Positions 14,781-17,461 of a stretch of 17,461 nucleotides of DNA are shown one piece after another. This stretch comes from an uncultured Desulfobacterales bacterium (GTDB taxonomy: Bacteria; Desulfobacterota; Desulfobacteria; Desulfobacterales; JAFDCJ01): assembly GCA_945787595.1 (NCBI GenBank), contig CALZJV010000119.1, positions 8,932-26,392 on the forward strand, written 5' to 3'. Each line of letters opens with the position of its first letter. Within the stretch, counting starts at the first letter, position 1. The position numbers were made by a program, and so were the translations under genes. The notes under the pieces are model-generated. The model did not search any database, was not told the origin of the DNA, and saw only the letters and a list, made by a program, of their open reading frames with translations.

Positions 14781-15656
14781 ATGAATATAGAAAAGCCTGT
14801 TACCAGACGGGAATCGATTAAGCAGCTGTTGCGAGTATCCGGTTGTCTGACCTTGGCAGGTACGGCGGCCTTAACTTCTAATTTAGCCGGCTCCGGCTGG
14901 TCGGCAACCGCTAATAACCAATTTATGGTTGAGGGGGTCGGTGTAACTCCGAACTATGACATAAAAGAGCTGACGAGAAAAACCTTTGAGGCCGCCGGCG
15001 GAATTTCAAAATTTATTTCAAAAGGAGATGTGGTAGTAATTAAGCCTAATATCTCCTGGGCGCGACGCCCTGAGATGGCGGCCTCCACCAATCCTTACGT
15101 GATGGAGGCCGTTGTCGAGCTGTGTCAGGAAGCCGGTGCCCAAAAAGTGCGCATAGCTGATAATACCATTCACGATGCCCGTCGCTGTTTCGCTTTAACA
15201 GGCGCCGGCATGGTGGCCAAGAATACCGGTGCCGACTTGATCTATCCCCGCACGTCTTTAATGCGCCGCATGAAGTTGCAAGGCAATCGATTGGACATCT
15301 GGCCGGTTTTTGTCCCACTGGTGGAGGCCGATAAGGTCATCAACCTGCCGGTGGCCAAGCACCACTCTCTGAGTGCCCTCACCCTGGGCATGAAGAACTG
15401 GATCGGTGCAGTCGGTGGCCGACGAAACAAGCTTCATCAGGATATTCACATGACGATTGTGGATCTGGCACAATTTTTTAATCCGACCTTAACCCTGATT
15501 GACGGCCTCAGCGATGATCCCGTGGCGGCGGATGCCGGGGCCGCCCGCTGGTTCGGTCGCAAACCGCAACAAATCGGGTTTATCAAGCTTGGGCAAAAAT
15601 GGGGGCTGGGAACCCATGATTTTCAGAAGTTGGCTCGCAAAAAGGTGACCGTGTGA
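14781..15656 (+). CDS. Tat-exported DUF362 protein 2, internally shortened
   Basis: A 291-aa DUF362 protein with a twin-arginine-like signal (TRRESIK, R9-R10) and hydrophobic stretch to about 37. Family blocks are GDVVVIKPNISW (82-93), AGAQKVRIADN, the VEADKVINLPVAKHHSL region, LGMKNWIGAVGGRRNKLHQ and SDDPVAADAGA (244-254). Between NPTLTLIDG and SDDPVAAD homologues as I know them carry some 25 residues with an NGP-Gly-Gly motif, absent here; reading frame is kept. The loss may damage the active region or mark a divergent subtype. The stop overlaps the start of the membrane polyferredoxin gene (GTGA), indicating coupled translation and a shared function. Confidence 0.84.
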   Translation: MNIEKPVTRRESIKQLLRVSGCLTLAGTAALTSNLAGSGWSATANNQFMVEGVGVTPNYDIKELTRKTFEAAGGISKFISKGDVVVIKPNISWARRPEMAASTNPYVMEAVVELCQEAGAQKVRIADNTIHDARRCFALTGAGMVAKNTGADLIYPRTSLMRRMKLQGNRLDIWPVFVPLVEADKVINLPVAKHHSLSALTLGMKNWIGAVGGRRNKLHQDIHMTIVDLAQFFNPTLTLIDGLSDDPVAADAGAARWFGRKPQQIGFIKLGQKWGLGTHDFQKLARKKVTV

Positions 15657-16792
15657 AGGTGCGACAGCTTGTTTGGTTGCGAAGGATAATTCAAATACTG
15701 TTTTTGTGCTTTTTTCTCTATCTTTTAATTGTCAGCCGCCTCTCCCAGGATATCTATCTAAATTATTCGCTGGCGCTTTCAATGGATCAGGATCTGAGGA
15801 TAGACCAGCCGGCGACCTTTTTTTTCCAACTCGATCCGCTGGTAGGTATATCTTCTCTGTTGTCCAGTCAAACCCTGATCAAAGGATTTTTGTGGGGTGC
15901 CGCAATTGTGGTCCTCTCCATGCTGCTCGGCAGGGTTTTCTGCGGTTTCCTATGTCCTCTGGGCACCATTCACCATGCGGTCGGTTCGACGAAGCCGGTC
16001 CTAAAAGGCTCCCGCCTGGTGCAGGCCAATCAAAAGACCCCCAGCCAGCGCTTAAAGTACTTTTTTCTCATTTTCATGCTGGTCGGTTCTTTGCTGGGAC
16101 TGAACATGGCCGGCTTGCTGGATCCCATGGCCTTGCTTTTTCGTTCCATTGCCCTGGCGGTGCTGCCGGGTTGCGGGGCGGCACTGCGCGCTATGTTTGA
16201 TGCACTGGCCACCAGCGACATTAAAATGCTGAGTATGCTCAGCTATGCCGGGGAAGTTCTGGTATCCCCGGTTTTCGGTTACACTCACCAGGCCTATCAC
16301 ACCGGCTGGTTCATTGGACTTATTTTATTGGTAATATTGTTTCTCAACCGAATTCGTCCGCGCTTCTGGTGTCGAATATTGTGTCCTTTAGGAGCTCTGC
16401 TCGGCATATTTGCCCGTTTCAGTGTCCTGAAGCTGGAAAAATACCCTGAGAAATGCACCATGTGCAATTTGTGTGCGAAGCATTGTCAGGGGGCGGCATC
16501 TCCGAGACCCGATGAAGGTTGGCAGACCGCCGAATGCTTGATGTGCTTTAACTGTCACAATGTCTGTCCGGAAGACGCGCTGGCATTTAAATTCAATTGG
16601 ACCTTTAAGCTCAACAGGCAACCGGATATCGGCAAACGGGCGCTTCTCGGTGGGCTATTGGCGGGTGTATCCATCCCGTTTATGGGAAGGTTGGACGGTC
16701 AGATAGATAAAATTTCCGATCCAAAGCTAATCAGACCACCCGGATCATTAGCGGAAGAAAGCTTTTTAGAACTACGCCCCATCTCATCATGA
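15653..16792 (+). CDS. NapH-like membrane polyferredoxin, C-terminus cut off
   Basis: A 379-aa inner-membrane iron-sulfur protein, probably passing electrons between the membrane and exported partners. Helices lie near 11-28, 76-93, 136-152 and 219-232. Two NapH/RdxH-type CxxxCP motifs are present (C97-FCGFLCP region and C240-RILCP). Two [4Fe-4S] motifs follow: C268/C271/C274/C278 and C295/C298/C301/C305. Residues 327-345 (GKRALLGGLLAGVSIPFMG) resemble a Tat-like hydrophobic anchor, after which related proteins continue through RPPGxL into more clusters. Here the frame ends six residues after SFLE, exactly where the next cluster motif is expected, so the protein looks truncated. The start is a GTG overlapping the DUF362 stop. 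Confidence 0.85.
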   Translation: MKVRQLVWLRRIIQILFLCFFLYLLIVSRLSQDIYLNYSLALSMDQDLRIDQPATFFFQLDPLVGISSLLSSQTLIKGFLWGAAIVVLSMLLGRVFCGFLCPLGTIHHAVGSTKPVLKGSRLVQANQKTPSQRLKYFFLIFMLVGSLLGLNMAGLLDPMALLFRSIALAVLPGCGAALRAMFDALATSDIKMLSMLSYAGEVLVSPVFGYTHQAYHTGWFIGLILLVILFLNRIRPRFWCRILCPLGALLGIFARFSVLKLEKYPEKCTMCNLCAKHCQGAASPRPDEGWQTAECLMCFNCHNVCPEDALAFKFNWTFKLNRQPDIGKRALLGGLLAGVSIPFMGRLDGQIDKISDPKLIRPPGSLAEESFLELRPISS

Positions 16793-17187
16793 CCCAGGGC
16801 TATTGTGAGTACACCTGTACGCTTTGCGGCAGTGTATGTCCGACAGGGGCTATTCTCGATATTACGGTCAAAGAAAAAATCAATCAACCCATCAAAATCG
16901 GGTCGGCCTACATCGCCCGGGGGCGCTGTCTGCCCTGGTCCGGAAATGCGCCCTGCATCGTCTGCCAGGAGGTTTGCCCGACCTCACCCAAGGCGATCTA
17001 TGTCAAAAAGGATATTGTGACTGCTGCGGCCGGAAAAAAGCTGGAAGTTCAATTGCCGTACGTAGATTTAGAAAAATGTATTGGCTGCGGTATCTGTGAA
17101 AACAAATGTCCTGTGCGTGGTCTGCCAGCCATAAGAACCATTGCCGCCGGCGAATCCAGATCCCTGAGAAACCAAATCTTGCTTTAG
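16789..17187 (+). CDS. Ferredoxin-type fragment, split C-terminal part of polyferredoxin
   Basis: A 132-aa protein with three iron-sulfur motifs: C6/C10/C13/C17 (CEYTCTLCGSVCP), C47/C56/C59/C63 and C97/C100/C103/C107. In the MauM/NapG-like family these motifs form the C-terminal half of one longer protein, usually after an RCxRCGxCMKVCP-type cluster and a WTP segment. Reading in this frame before the ATG gives TTPHLIMTQGYCEY, which resembles that continuation, so the ATG is probably an internal methionine of an ancestral longer gene. ATGA overlap with the upstream stop could still allow translation as a separate subunit. No signal peptide of its own. Confidence 0.75.
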   Translation: MTQGYCEYTCTLCGSVCPTGAILDITVKEKINQPIKIGSAYIARGRCLPWSGNAPCIVCQEVCPTSPKAIYVKKDIVTAAAGKKLEVQLPYVDLEKCIGCGICENKCPVRGLPAIRTIAAGESRSLRNQILL

Positions 17188-17195
17188 TAAAGATT

Positions 17196-17212
17196 CGGGT
17201 CCAGAGGGCCCG
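17196..17212 (+). terminator. Hairpin after the ferredoxin gene
   Basis: CGGGTCC and GGGCCCG form a 7-bp stem (one G-T pair) with an AGA loop, nine nt after the stop codon. Only a short CTTT follows, so it may terminate weakly or protect the transcript end. Confidence 0.4.
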
Positions 17213-17227
17213 GCTTTGGTCCACCCC

Positions 17228-17270
17228 GGCTTCCGGCTCGTAGAGCCTAAGAGCCTACAGCTCGGAGAGA
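17228..17270. repeat. REP-like repeat
   Basis: GGCTTCCGGCTCGTAGAG and a later GCTCGGAGAG match the blocks at both ends of the repeat at 7485-7570, with a shorter middle. It sits just after the operon's terminal hairpin. Confidence 0.45.
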
Positions 17271-17299
17271 GGGGTGATATGGGTGATTACGTTTTCCAG

Positions 17300-17461
17300 C
17301 AGTGTTCAGGTGTCGGGTGTCAGGTGTCAGCAACCGAATTCGACCCGCTATCTCGGTGTCGCTCATTAAATGGACTTTCTTCCACCGGTGTGGATCTTCA
17401 GTTGCAACCAAATCAGTGTTCAGGATTCAGGATTCGATTTTTACTGACACCTGAAACCTGA
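17300..17461. repeat. GTGTCAG-type short-unit repeats, truncated by window end
   Basis: CAGTGTTCAGG occurs at 17300-17310 and again at 17414-17424. CAGGTGTCAG (17321-17330) has an exact inverted copy, CTGACACCTG (17444-17453). Units of the GTGTCAG/GATTCAG kind alternate. No gene is supported here. Confidence 0.5.

Overview
The window looks like chromosomal DNA of an anaerobic deltaproteobacterium (Desulfobacterota, probably a Desulfobacterales-type sulfate reducer or relative). This is inferred from gene families and repeat style, not from a phylogenetic marker. It carries FHA and Ser/Thr-kinase signalling genes, an ECF biotin transporter, a multi-PAS hybrid histidine kinase, and Tat-exported DUF362 proteins beside a NapH-like membrane polyferredoxin. 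Intergenic regions are unusually rich in short dispersed repeats.

Region 1 (1-4700, + strand, AT-rich): a small unknown protein, a double-FHA protein, a membrane-anchored Ser/Thr kinase and a single-FHA protein. About 1.7 kb without a convincing gene separates the first FHA gene from the kinase. That gap holds a frameshifted C-terminal fragment of an IS91-like transposase, its apparent element end, and a possible minus-strand gene remnant. The FHA proteins share a Thr-containing tail next to the FHA domain, which may be where the kinase acts.

Region 2 (4770-8670, - strand): a biotin uptake and sensing unit in the order birA, bioY, bioM, bioN. BirA carries its DNA-binding domain, and a two-half-site BirA operator (14-nt spacer) lies directly upstream of birA over the probable promoter. 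Repeats fill the birA-bioY and bioY-bioM spacers, and one tract reaches the bioM start codon.

Region 3 (8670-12040, + strand): a hybrid histidine kinase with two membrane helices and three PAS domains. Base composition rises sharply about one third of the way through, at a repeated PAC motif, so it looks like a recombinant. A broken Hpt domain and another transposase/element-end remnant follow. The same element end also occurs upstream of the kinase, giving three copies in the window, all in the same orientation.

Region 4 (12200-17190, + strand): an exported DUF6599 protein, two Tat-exported DUF362 proteins and a NapH-like membrane polyferredoxin whose C-terminal ferredoxin part is a separate overlapping frame. 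This is a plausible, poorly characterised cell-envelope redox module and the best candidate here for an undescribed system. The first DUF362 gene is bracketed by an inverted repeat with arms of about 165-200 bp. The second DUF362 gene and the polyferredoxin both appear to have lost internal segments. The window ends in repeat-rich DNA. No rRNA, tRNA, CRISPR array or complete insertion sequence was seen.
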